NCBI GenBank assembly: GCA_019915015.1
Contig: JAHBBC010000002.1
Span: 3,038,001 to 3,102,000, forward strand
DNA length: 64,000 nt
Direction: 5' to 3'
Source of the DNA: Auriscalpium vulgare
Taxonomy: Eukaryota; Basidiomycota; Agaricomycetes; Russulales; Auriscalpiaceae
In this document: positions 9,170 through 19,093 of the stretch, piece by piece
Numbering within the stretch: the first letter of the stretch is position 1
Layout of the letters: the number at the start of each line of letters is the position of its first letter
Position numbers and translations under genes: made by a program
The notes under the pieces: generated by a model
Database searches by the model: none
Seen by the model: the letters and a program-made list of their open reading frames with translations, nothing else
What the model was told of the DNA's origin: nothing

Positions 9170-11538
9170 TGGTTCTCAGATCTCGAGATTCTAATCGTAG
9201 ATCACGAGAACCATCTGATTTAGACTCTACGCGAGAGTCCGCTCGGCTATTACGACCCTACCTCTTTGCTCTAACCACCCCGACGCCGTATATAAACACT
9301 TTGATTCCGCTATGTCTCCCCCGACGTCCCCATATGCTACCGCTTTCCGAAGTCCCCGAGGGTGTTCCTCCCTCTACTCCAGACGCCCCGCCTGACTGCA
9401 TGAACATTGACATCGCGGATCCCGACATTATCGTGGATACCGCCGCCGAGCCATCTGTCGTCCCGTTCGCCACTGAAGGCGTCGCCGACGCAGGGCCCGC
9501 TGTCCCTGGGATACCATCCACCGACGTCGTGGACGTACTCCCCAACACGGGCTCTCCCTACTGGACATTACACCCGGTTCTCAAAATCCCGGTATGCTCG
9601 CACGGGTGTCTTAAATGCACCGCGTTTATTGCCCATCAGGGGCCGGGCCACCCGTCCTGGCCACACGTCCAGGACCAGTTACGGACTCATACACGCGCAG
9701 AGTTCAAGTCCGGCGTGTCTCGCGGCCTTGCGTACGCATCCGACCGCATTGCCACCGCAGACGATGTGCGGCGCCGCGCCGAAGATAACGTCCAGCGACT
9801 GACGCGCCAGCGCGACATCGCCCGCGAATCAGAAGCGGCCTCCCAGGAACGAGTGGCGGAGTTACAGGCCCAGCTCGAGAGCATCAGGATCGAGCATGCG
9901 GCCCTAGTACGCGACCATGCGAACACGCTACAAGCCCTCAATTACGCTCTCTCACTGCCACGCGCACCGTCCCCATCCGCTGAATCCTCATCGATCAGCT
10001 CGAGCCGGCGACGATCTCCCCGCCCGGGAGGCAAGAAGCGGAAACGCTCCTCCCCGGCTCCCTCGGATGACCAGCGCCGCACTCAACATCGATCGCCGGC
10101 ACCTGCGACTACCAGCCGCAGCTCGTCCAGCTGGGCGTCCGTCCATCAGCGCGACATCAAAGGGCCGCAGTGGGACACCTGGTGCCCTGTGTCACTCGAG
10201 GACGTCACATTCGCATTCACGCGCGCCGCCCGCGATTCACGCGCCACCGCCCGCCTTCGTGCCTTATCCCTCGAGGCGAGCGACATTGCTACTGCCGATC
10301 GTACAGCGGTGATGCGGTTCCTGGTGCAGCAGTGGGGCGCCCATCGCAACACGCTGGCCGCACCTCCACAGCCGCCGCTGATCACAAACCCGTCGATTGG
10401 TCCCACTGGGGGAGGGCGCGGATCACACCGCGACAATCGTGATGGTGATACCGCGACAGCATCGCCCGGAGCATGGACTGCATCTGCGAAAGGCAAGCAG
10501 CGAGCAGCCCCCGGCCCAAACGTGCAGACCGCTGCGGCACACCAGCCAAAGCCGTCGTCGGGACAACCTGTCGCTGCGGCGAAGCCGCGCCGACCTCGCG
10601 CACCGTCTTACAGCAACCCCGTCGTGCAGTGGGTCGAGTTCGTTCGCCTCAACCCTGAGTGCTGCCCCGCTGGCGTACCGATGCACCCCGACAACAGCCC
10701 CTTACGAGGCACTCCCCTCAGCCGATTAATGGAGCGTCACCTGGAAATCCGGCTCAACGGACCCCAGGGTCGCACCGCAGCCCAGCGGGAGAGCCGTGGG
10801 CGGTGGGTAACCCGCTGCACGCAGTTATTCTCGATCCGTGGTCTCTATGGGCGGATATTGTTAGCCCTCCATATCTCGACGCACAACGCTCGCCCCAGCG
10901 CACGGCCGTACGAAGCAGACACCCACAATCTGTCCCTCGAAGACGTTGCCCGCCACTTCGCGCGGAACGGGTACCAGCCGCGGTCGGTGTCCGTGGCAGA
11001 GCTCGAGGAGTATTCCGCGCGCCGACGCAACGTCACCGAGGGCCGCCAACCACTCGCCACTGACGAGTGGGCAACGTACCCTCGATTGGCTGAAATGCTC
11101 GTGCAATATCCGCCTGCTCACGCATCAGCGCATCCTGCGGGCCCTCAGCGCAATTTATACCCCAATTTATCGCTGGATTTACGAGGCGCAAACTCAACAG
11201 GCCGGGCCGCCACCCCTGAAGGACCCGCGCTGACGCCCTCGTCCCGATCCATGTCTCCTGATTTCCCCGCACATTATGTTCCCCCGACGCCTTACGTCGT
11301 CCCGTCGGACTCCCTACTCGAACCACTCCCGCTTGACGCAACATCGTGGGCCGACGATACGTTCGCTGTGAATAACATCGCTGGTACGTCGTCCCAAACA
11401 CTGGCTAGTGGGTCATCCACCAACGTGATACAGGAGGCGACTGTGAATAACATCCCCACCATCACGTCTGTGGTTGAACCTGCCGCGCTACCGCTGCCTG
11501 CGTCTCGCTCGGCCACTCCCATGGACGCCACCGATTAA
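9169..11538 (+). CDS. Element A third ORF, 789-residue protein of unknown function
   Basis: The ATG shares its A with the pol stop (TGATG at 9167-9171), which suggests coupled termination-reinitiation. I recognise no family. Visible parts are a hydrophobic N-terminal stretch (LRPYLFALTTPTPYINTLIP), a Cys-His segment VCSHGCLKCTAFIAHQGPGH near residue 145, a coiled coil of ~90 residues rich in Arg, Glu and Ala (about 185-265), a basic Ser/Arg region with GGKKRKRSS that could act as a nuclear signal, and a conserved-looking globular block (WVEFVRLNPECCPAG to RRRNVTEG, about 485-630). The tail is disordered and Pro/Ser-rich. There is no envelope-like signal peptide plus transmembrane arrangement, although the ORF occupies the env position. 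Its integrity in a young element suggests it is under selection. Confidence 0.75.
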   Translation: MVLRSRDSNRRSREPSDLDSTRESARLLRPYLFALTTPTPYINTLIPLCLPRRPHMLPLSEVPEGVPPSTPDAPPDCMNIDIADPDIIVDTAAEPSVVPFATEGVADAGPAVPGIPSTDVVDVLPNTGSPYWTLHPVLKIPVCSHGCLKCTAFIAHQGPGHPSWPHVQDQLRTHTRAEFKSGVSRGLAYASDRIATADDVRRRAEDNVQRLTRQRDIARESEAASQERVAELQAQLESIRIEHAALVRDHANTLQALNYALSLPRAPSPSAESSSISSSRRRSPRPGGKKRKRSSPAPSDDQRRTQHRSPAPATTSRSSSSWASVHQRDIKGPQWDTWCPVSLEDVTFAFTRAARDSRATARLRALSLEASDIATADRTAVMRFLVQQWGAHRNTLAAPPQPPLITNPSIGPTGGGRGSHRDNRDGDTATASPGAWTASAKGKQRAAPGPNVQTAAAHQPKPSSGQPVAAAKPRRPRAPSYSNPVVQWVEFVRLNPECCPAGVPMHPDNSPLRGTPLSRLMERHLEIRLNGPQGRTAAQRESRGRWVTRCTQLFSIRGLYGRILLALHISTHNARPSARPYEADTHNLSLEDVARHFARNGYQPRSVSVAELEEYSARRRNVTEGRQPLATDEWATYPRLAEMLVQYPPAHASAHPAGPQRNLYPNLSLDLRGANSTGRAATPEGPALTPSSRSMSPDFPAHYVPPTPYVVPSDSLLEPLPLDATSWADDTFAVNNIAGTSSQTLASGSSTNVIQEATVNNIPTITSVVEPAALPLPASRSATPMDATD

Positions 11539-11565
11539 ATATGATGGACCGTGGTTCGGTCCAAC

Positions 11566-11574
11566 GGGGGAGGG
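11566..11574 (+). other. Polypurine tract of element A
   Basis: GGGGGAGGG lies directly against the TGTAAC start of the 3' LTR, the expected position for the plus-strand primer of reverse transcription. Confidence 0.85.
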
Positions 11575-11703
11575 TGTAACGGGCGCGCGTCTATGACGCG
11601 TGCGCCGTTATCTCGGTGGATATTGGTGTTTATTTGGATGTCGTAGTAGTAGTAGCCGCTCCTTCCCTTTCGGGAAGGGGGATCTTCTTTCCTGTACATC
11701 CGC
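11575..11703 (+). repeat. 3' LTR of element A, left part
   Basis: This is the first 129 bp of the 3' LTR, identical to 2019-2147 as far as compared. It is broken by element B after ATCCGC and continues at 21317. Confidence 0.95.
11700..11703 (+). repeat. Target site duplication of element B, left copy (CCGC)
   Basis: The intact 5' LTR of A reads CATCCGCTCTACC. In the 3' LTR, CCGC is present on both sides of element B (11700-11703 and 21317-21320), a 4-bp duplication. Confidence 0.9.
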
Positions 11704-12552
11704 TGATGGGACCCGCAGCGCTACAGGCACCGAAACGGACCAATCACACCGCTACACCAAGACACACACCCCCGAGACGCCCCACAGGCGTCGCGGCACC
11801 GGCACGACCACGGGACAGCACAAAGCAAGCGAGCGTCTGGGGAGGAGACGGAGAGCCGAGGTAGGGAGTCGGAACGGTCGGGCGCGGAACTTGGTAGGAC
11901 GCGTAGGAGCGCAGACGCGTGGGAAGAGCTGACGAAGCAGCGGTATATAGACGCGATTCGACTTGTTGTAGGGACACTTTTGGACCTTGGGCCTACACCC
12001 GAGACTACACCTTTCGTTCCTGCTTCACAGAGAGCACCGCACGACGCGACACCGCCAGACCAGCCCGACACGATGCCTTAAACCAGGAAGCCGTAGCGAC
12101 ATCCGGGTCGCGCCACCTTTGCGATACCACGGGCTACGCTGCCCCGACTCAACCACAGACTGGAGTGATACAGTGTGGTAGGTTTTATGACTGACATTTA
12201 TATTCCAGGATAGCGGCTCGGACGGTACAAGCGCGGGGACACAGGTCGGACGGTCGGACGGCAAGGGCGACTCCGCAACTAGGACGGACCGGCGGCGACA
12301 GACGGGAGGGTCGCACCGAGTAGTGTGGGAAGAGACGCAACGTGCGACGGTCGGACGGGAGCGGAGAGAGAGAGAGAGAGAGGGCCGCAGGACGAGGGCA
12401 GGACCCGCGGGGTCCTGGGTGGTTTGTTCGGGGCACGGTCGCGATCTTGGGTTTCTTCCTCCGACCCACTACCTCTTGGGCCAGCGGTTGGCTGCTCGCT
12501 CCCTCCATTTCTATCGACGTTCCCGGGGCCTCCCCCAGGGTTCATCTCATCA
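11704..12552 (+). repeat. 5' LTR of element B (849 bp)
   Basis: It starts TGATGGGACC and ends TCTCATCA, with a 5-bp inverted repeat at the ends. It contains a TATATAGA box near 11944 and a (GA)n run near 12366. It recurs at 20468-21316. Confidence 0.95.
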
Positions 12553-12556
12553 TTTG

Positions 12557-12573
12557 TGGAGCCCACCGCGAGG
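12557..12573 (+). other. Primer binding site of element B
   Basis: TGGAGCCCACCGCGAGG lies 4 nt after the LTR and is identical to the site in element C at 47032-47048. A primer ending in CCA with discriminator U would pair with it, which points to tRNA-Cys. That identification is inference. Confidence 0.65.
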
Positions 12574-12601
12574 GGGCTAGTGTCAACCGCTCAGCAACCC
12601 G

Positions 12602-15600
12602 ATGGCACCAAAGGCGAGGGTTATCGTAGAGCCCACTCGACGCGCACCGCCCCGATCGGCCCCGTCGGAGTACTCGACCAGTCAGCGGGCGGAGTCCATG
12701 CCAGGACACCTCGCATCGTCGGAAGGTGGGGCGTCGGACGAAGAGCGCGCGACTTCCAGCGCTGAAGGCGCCGAGGGCGACAACGAAAACGACGACGGCG
12801 AGGCATCGGGTGTGTCGGACGCAGCACCCGAGAACGACGGGGATGCTGCGGGCGAGGCTCCCGGCGATCAAAACGCGGAGGCAGGCCCTGTCCAATCGGA
12901 GGAGTCGGAGCACGGTTGGGATGGTAGACGGTCCCTCCATCAGGAGCTCCTGGACGTCAATGAGGCGTCGATCGAGTTGCTGACTGGCGGAGCGATGCGA
13001 CAATGGTCGTCGCCGGAGCTTACCCCGTCGGAATCGGAGCCCGAAGTGGCTGCGCTGATTGATGAGGACCGAGACGAGGCACAGGTGCCTTCCGACAGCG
13101 ACCGCTTGGCTTCCGACCGCGGAAACGTCGGAACGCACGGAGGTTTATCAGGAGACGGGCGTGGAGCGGCCGCACAGGTTTCCCGACCAGTTTCTCCCAC
13201 ATCGCAATCCAGTACTCCGTTATCGCGTTTACCCCGTCGCACGACCATGGCCACTCCGATGCCTACCCGTGGCGACCGCCAAGCCCCTAAGTTCGACAAT
13301 CTTAAGCCGCGCGAGCTGCAACGCTATTTCGCGGAGTTGAGGCACTTGTTCACGCGGGCGGGTATCGAGGACGGCCAGGACCAGGAGAAGAAGGAGCACG
13401 CCACGCGATACCTGGACGTCCTTACAGCAGACCAGTGGCAAAGCCGACCCCAGTACGCGGGCAATGCGACGTTCGAAGAGTTCGTGACCGCGATCATAGC
13501 GCTATACCCCGGAGCAGACGAGGAGCGCAAATACACGATGGGCGACCTCGATCAGCTCGTCGCCGAGACAGCCCGCCGAGGCGTCACGACCATTGGCGAC
13601 GTTGGGGAATACTATCGCGGTTTTTACGCGATCTCCCAGTTTCTTATAGGGCGGCAGCGTATCTCCGAGCGCGACCGCGACTACACTTTCTTGCGTGGAT
13701 TTCAGAAGGGACTGCAAGATAGGATAGAGCAGCGGCTGCAGCTGAAGTATCCCGACCACGATCGCGACGGCCCGTACCCGATGGACCAAATAGTGGAAGC
13801 GGCGCGGTACGTGCTGCACGGCACGTCGAGCACCCCGCGATCGGCAGGGCTCAGCGTCCCCGCGGGTCTGGCCGACTTGTCCCAACCCGTGGCCGTCAAG
13901 GCGGAAGAACCTGCGATCAAGGTCGAGCAGTTTGCCGCTCTGATGGAGAAGGCGGCCGAGCAGATCGCGAAAGCGTATAGCGCGGGGAGAGCCGATGCGA
14001 TGGGGATGAGTAACGCAGGCCCGCAGCCGTCGGCGTACACGCGCGGGCCACCGGGCCCGATGATGGCGTCGGCCGCTCGTTTCGATCGTCCTCGCCCGGC
14101 CCCGGGACAGGATGGCGCCAGGTGCTCGTTCTGCAACGGTCCCGAGCACTTCATCCGCGAATGCCTCGTCCTGCAAGACTACATAGCGACGGGGCGGGTG
14201 GTACGCAACGAGATGAACCAGGTGGTACTCAAGAGCGGCAGGCCAGTGCCATTTGGGCTAGGCCCGATTCAAGCGAGGGTAGACGAATATTATCGCACGG
14301 ACCCGTCCGGGCTGCGCGCCGACGTCGCGGCCAGAGTCGCGGGCAACGCGACGGAAACAATGATGTTGGCATCGACAGGTCCCATCGCCGTCACCGACTA
14401 CCCGCTCCGACCTGCGCGCGACCAGCCGGTCGCCGGGCTCATCCAGTTAATCCCGCCGTTGACGGACGACGAGCGACTCGAGGAGTTGCGTCAAGAGATG
14501 GCGGTATTAACCCTCATGAAGGAGCAGAGGAACGCCGGCCGGGCCCGAAGGGAGGCAGCGATTCGCAACGGAGAGTTACCGCCACCAATCGGTCCGCTGC
14601 CCGGGGAGAGAGTGCGATCCAAGAGGCTAGTCCCTGAGGTGGTCATATCTCCGTCGAAATTCACGGCAAAGCGGCCGAAGGTTACGTTCGCGGTGCCCGA
14701 GGGTCCAGAGGATGCGGAAGCGGCGAGGGAAGAGAGCGAGGGTGAGCCGACAGTCGAGAAGGACCCCGAGGAGATAGAGCCGGAACCCATCCATCCTTTC
14801 GCCTCCGTACCCGACGCAACCTACATACCCGTCGGGGACGCGTCCCGACCAGACAAAGGGAAGAAACCAGTCGCCGCCTATACCAAGGACACGCCCATCC
14901 ATAGTGAGGAAGTCGCGAAGGAAGTCTACGGCCGCGCGATGGAGACTTCCGTCACTCTGACACAGAGCGAGTTACTGTCGCTGGCGCCAGAAGTACGTTC
15001 CCAGTTGCGATACGCTATCACCCCGCGACGCATAGCGGCCCCGGTACTGTCCAGCGGGGACTCCCCAGTAGCGGTCCTACACACGGTCGTAGCGGAAGGG
15101 GAAGGGCCTACCAAGGAGTGGTCGGACCTACCCGGCGACTTGTACGAGGAAGAGCGCGAGCAGGAGAGAGATCGAGCGCGGGGATACACCTCGCACATGC
15201 CGTCGTCGTTCTTGCAGGCCATACAGAGCCAGCCAGCGGTGCCGCCTCGCGGGTCGCTGGTGCTCTCCGACCCGATGCTGACGTTGATGAGTGCCTCGGC
15301 CGAGAAACCGGCCCCGCTGGTGGTCGCAAAAGAGTCATCGGCATTGCGAGCGGTCCTGCCCTTGGTGGATAACCAAGCGCACATTGAGGCTATCCTGGAT
15401 CCAGGGTCGCAGGTCATCTCCATGTCCGAAGACGTTTGTCATTTTCTCGGCCTGGCATATGATCCCGCGATCACACTGGACATGCTTTCCGCCAACGGCT
15501 CGATTGACAAATCCCTCGGGCTAGCCCGCAACGTAGCGCTAAAGCTAGGCGACATCACGCTCTACGTACAGATACACGTCATACGTTCTCCGGCCTACGA

Positions 15601-15784
15601 CATCCTGCTAGGGAGGCCCTTCGACGTCCTCACTGGGAGTATAGTCCGCAACTTTGTCGATGAGCGACAGACCATCACGATCACCGATCCCAACACTCAA
15701 GCGACGGCGACCGTCCCGACAGTAGAGCGAGGCTCGCGTCGCATCGTTCAGAGCGCCGGCGAGCGCAGGGATTTTCGGCTCTAG
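12602..15784 (+). CDS. gag-pro: Element B gag-protease polyprotein
   Basis: 1060 codons from an ATG 50 nt after the LTR. Residues 1-200 are acidic and disordered. A retrotransposon gag capsid region follows (MPTRGDRQAPKFDNLKPREL, then LYPGADEERKYTMGDLDQL). A canonical zinc knuckle CSFCNGPEHFIREC begins at residue 508. The protease carries ILDPGSQVISM with catalytic D933 in a D-P-G-S context (the usual motif is D-T/S-G) and the downstream ILLGRPFDVL. The ORF ends at TAG 15782-15784, two codons after a slippery heptamer from which pol is reached in the -1 frame. The same architecture is found in element C. Confidence 0.9.
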   Translation: MAPKARVIVEPTRRAPPRSAPSEYSTSQRAESMPGHLASSEGGASDEERATSSAEGAEGDNENDDGEASGVSDAAPENDGDAAGEAPGDQNAEAGPVQSEESEHGWDGRRSLHQELLDVNEASIELLTGGAMRQWSSPELTPSESEPEVAALIDEDRDEAQVPSDSDRLASDRGNVGTHGGLSGDGRGAAAQVSRPVSPTSQSSTPLSRLPRRTTMATPMPTRGDRQAPKFDNLKPRELQRYFAELRHLFTRAGIEDGQDQEKKEHATRYLDVLTADQWQSRPQYAGNATFEEFVTAIIALYPGADEERKYTMGDLDQLVAETARRGVTTIGDVGEYYRGFYAISQFLIGRQRISERDRDYTFLRGFQKGLQDRIEQRLQLKYPDHDRDGPYPMDQIVEAARYVLHGTSSTPRSAGLSVPAGLADLSQPVAVKAEEPAIKVEQFAALMEKAAEQIAKAYSAGRADAMGMSNAGPQPSAYTRGPPGPMMASAARFDRPRPAPGQDGARCSFCNGPEHFIRECLVLQDYIATGRVVRNEMNQVVLKSGRPVPFGLGPIQARVDEYYRTDPSGLRADVAARVAGNATETMMLASTGPIAVTDYPLRPARDQPVAGLIQLIPPLTDDERLEELRQEMAVLTLMKEQRNAGRARREAAIRNGELPPPIGPLPGERVRSKRLVPEVVISPSKFTAKRPKVTFAVPEGPEDAEAAREESEGEPTVEKDPEEIEPEPIHPFASVPDATYIPVGDASRPDKGKKPVAAYTKDTPIHSEEVAKEVYGRAMETSVTLTQSELLSLAPEVRSQLRYAITPRRIAAPVLSSGDSPVAVLHTVVAEGEGPTKEWSDLPGDLYEEEREQERDRARGYTSHMPSSFLQAIQSQPAVPPRGSLVLSDPMLTLMSASAEKPAPLVVAKESSALRAVLPLVDNQAHIEAILDPGSQVISMSEDVCHFLGLAYDPAITLDMLSANGSIDKSLGLARNVALKLGDITLYVQIHVIRSPAYDILLGRPFDVLTGSIVRNFVDERQTITITDPNTQATATVPTVERGSRRIVQSAGERRDFRL
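15769..15775 (+). promoter_or_regulatory. -1 ribosomal frameshift heptamer of element B (GGATTTT)
   Basis: In the gag-pro frame the heptamer reads G GAT TTT, followed by CGG CTC TAG. After a -1 slip the frame continues into pol without a stop (TCG GCT CTA GAG). Homology with element C begins immediately downstream of the slip site in the pol frame. GGAUUUU is a known functional -1 slippery sequence. Confidence 0.7.
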
Positions 15785-18594
15785 AGGCGTCGTTGGACGA
15801 CCAGGCGGAAGTGGCGCTCGTCCTCGAGTTCACGGGCGACGCCGCCGATCCTATTTCCGTGGAAGCCGTGGTCCCCTTCGACTCCTCTAGTTCGCCGGAA
15901 GAGTTACGAGCAACCTATTTATCATTTTGCGATCTCCCAGAGTCTACCCCTCCAATATTTGATCGGCCGACCGACGCGACTTTAGACGTTCCATCGGCGC
16001 CCGTTTTCTTTCTCGCCCCAGCCGGGGTGCCATCGTTCGCAGGCGAACAGGAATTTCGCGACTGTAAGTCGCTGCCAAGCAGCGCGCGGGCACGCGCAGT
16101 TTTCGCAGCGACCAAGAAAAAGTATAAGCCAGCCCACCTAAAAGTGAAGCCAGTACTAGCCGACTTGCCTGGGCAGTTCAGAATCATACGCGACATACGA
16201 GGCGACCCGCTAGCGACACTACCCAAGTTACCGACGAAGCCCCCTGACTTCCGGCCGACGGGGCGTTACACCGAGGAGCGCCGCGACCAATTCGACGTAG
16301 TTCACGAGGGGGACTTCTTGTGGAAGGAGGAACGCAAGCTGATGCACCATTTTATGTGCGAGCACAACGGTGCGTTCGCGTGGGACGACAGCGAGCGAGG
16401 CCACTTCCGCGAAGATTTCTTTCCGCCGGTCACGATACCCGTCGTACCGCACACGCCATGGGTACAACGCAACATACCGATCCCGCCGGGAATCTACGAC
16501 CAAGTCATGGAACAAATCAGTCGGAAGTTGGCCGCGAACGTCTACGAACCATCCAATTCGTCGTATAGGTCGCGGTGGTTCTGCGTGGTCAAAAAGGATG
16601 GAGCGAGCCTGCGCATAGTGCACAGCCTGGAGCCGTTAAACGCCGTCACGATAGCTCATTCCGGGGTGCCCCCGTTTACCGACCAACTGGCCGAGCAATT
16701 CGCGGGTCGGGCTTGCGGCGCGATGCTGGATCTGTACGTCGGATACGACGAGCGAGCGTTGGACCCAGCGTCGCGCGACCTCACTACGTTCCAGACCCCT
16801 TACGGCGCGCTGCGGTTGGTAACACTACCGATGGGCTGGACGAATTCAGTGCCTATCTTCCACGACGACGTCACACATATCCTGAGGCCGGAAATTCCTC
16901 ACGTCACGATACCGTTTATTGATGACGTACCGGTCAAGGGCCCCGCGAGCGAATACAAGGACGACCAGGGGAAGTACGAGACAATCGCTGACAACGAGGG
17001 CATCCGCCGATTTGTCTGGGAACACTTTCAGAATCTCAACCGCGTCGTACAGCGCATGGGTTATTCGGGCGGGACGTTTTCGGGTTGGAAGACTATTTTG
17101 TGCGCGCCCGAAATTGTCGTGGTCGGACACCGCTGCACGAGGGACGGGCGGATCCCCGACGAACAACGGGTGGCTAAGATTGTGAATTGGGGGCCATGTC
17201 AAGACCTGTCCGATGTGCGGGCGTTCCTCGGGACGGTCGGGGTGCTGAGGATCTTCATCCACCATTTCGCACATCGCGCGCATGCGCTCACGCACCTTAC
17301 GAGGAAAGATGTGCCATTCGAATTCGGAGCGGAACAATTAGCAGCTATGGAAGATCTCAAAAGCGCGTTGCTGGAGTCGCCAGCCCTGAAACCGATCGAC
17401 TATCAGTCGGGCGAACCGGTTATCCTCGCGGTCGATACGTCTCCTATTGCGGTCGGGTTCTTGCTGTGCCAGGCTGACGCCGACGATCCGAAGAGTCGCA
17501 AGAAGCGTCGGTACGCACGGTTTGGGTCCATCGCGTTGAACGATCGCGAGGCGCGTTTTTCGCAACCAAAGTTAGAATTATACGGCCTGTTTCGGGCGCT
17601 CCGCGCGCTGAAGATATATCTCATCGGAGTGCGGAACATGGTCGTGGAAGTCGACGCACGCTACATTAAGGGCATGCTCGACAACCCTGATATTGAACCC
17701 TCGGCCAGCATGAATAGGTGGATCATCGCCATTCTAATGTTCCATTTCGTCCTCGTTCACGTGCCCGGCCTGTTTCATGGGCCTGACGGAATGTCACGAC
17801 GAAGGCGCCAACCGGGCGACGTGGCAGAAAACGAGCACGACGGGTTCGAGGACTGGGTCGACGCGATGTATGGATTCATTCACCTCGTGAACGCATACGT
17901 ACCGCGCAGTACAAGGCCACGGTCGGGGGACCCACGCGACCACCCAAGGGCCGCGATCGCGACGTTCGTCACCCAGGCCGCCCCGACGGAGATGTCTTAC
18001 GACGCCGTCGACCGCGACATCAAGGCGCAGCAAGCCGACGAACGAATTGGGCGAGTTCGGGAATGGCACAACACGCTCCAGCGGCCGGATGGCTTTTCCG
18101 ACCAAGAGTACGCGACGTTCCTGCGGTACTGCACCGAGTTCTTCCTTGACGGCACGAGTCTCTTTCGCAAGGAGCCGCAGGGCCGCCACCAACTTGTCCT
18201 ACCCCCGGAACGCCGCATAGGGGCTCTGAAGGCCTGTCACGACGATGTCGGACATCGCGGCGCGTACCCGACCAAGATGTTTCTCCTCGAACGCTTCTGG
18301 TGGCCGTACATGGATCGCGACGTCGCATGGTTTGTACGATCATGCCATATTTGCCAAGTGCGACAGGTCAAGCACGTGCTCATTCCCCCAACGGTCGCGA
18401 CCCCGGCGCCGCTGTTCGCCAAGATGTACGCTGATACCATGCACATGCCGGCTTCTCGAGGTTTCAAATACATCGTACAAGGAAGGTGCTCGGTCTCGCA
18501 TTTCCCAGAGTGGCGCATGCTGCGACAGGAAAATGCCAAGTCGCTCGCGCGATGGATATTCGAGGACGTACTCTGTCGCTGGGGAGCGGTCTCC
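15776..18594 (+). pseudogene. pol: Element B pol, intact RT and RNase H, integrase truncated
   Basis: The pol frame lies -1 to gag-pro. Numbered from codon 15793, it contains an RT with WFCVVKKDGASLRIVHSLEP, MLDLYVGYDERAL and the catalytic box FIDD near 375-378 (F instead of Y). RNase H has LAVDTSPIAVGFLLCQ. The integrase HHCC finger has CHDDVGHRG near 815 and CHIC at 851-854. The integrase core shows its first catalytic Asp at 881 (MYADTMHMP) and homology ends near LCRWGAV. The frame stays open for ~300 further codons, but these are low-complexity Arg-rich shadow sequence opposite the antisense gene, not integrase. The second Asp and the Glu of the DDE triad are missing in all frames I read. 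Confidence 0.85.
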
Positions 18595-19093
18595 AGGTCA
18601 ATCGCGGGCGGAGTGAGGAGTAGCCCGACAAGGGCGAAAGCACGCGCCTCAAGGGTGAAACTGGACGACATGGTCGGAGGCTGGGTCGCACGCACCGACC
18701 GCACTCGTTATGTAGGCCGTCGGAAACCCGCCGCGACCCGATATGCCGGGGTTTGGCCGGAGAATTTGCGTCTGAGGACAGGCGCAGATTTCAGTTGGGG
18801 GGAGGATGGCCAGTCACGAGCGACGAGGAGAAAGATAGGGATTTTCTCGGCGACGGGTGACCAGCCTGCGCAGGGTGCACGAGGAGCAAGTAGCCAGAAG
18901 GGAGCGGGACAAGACAAAGTCAGAGCCGACCACGCGCAACCGAATCCGCGATCCATCAGAACACGGTCGGAGACCGCGCGACGCTATGAGTCGCCCACGC
19001 AGCGAAACGCGACGATCATTGCTATGAGACATCAGGGGCCACAGTTCTGTGCGATTCATGGCGGCCGGAGAGACCATTTACAGAAGGGGTACA

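Noticed and set aside
12602..15784. Numerous minus-strand open frames opposite gag-pro of B and C
   Set aside because: They are counter-frames of GC-rich coding sequence without splice structure or domains.
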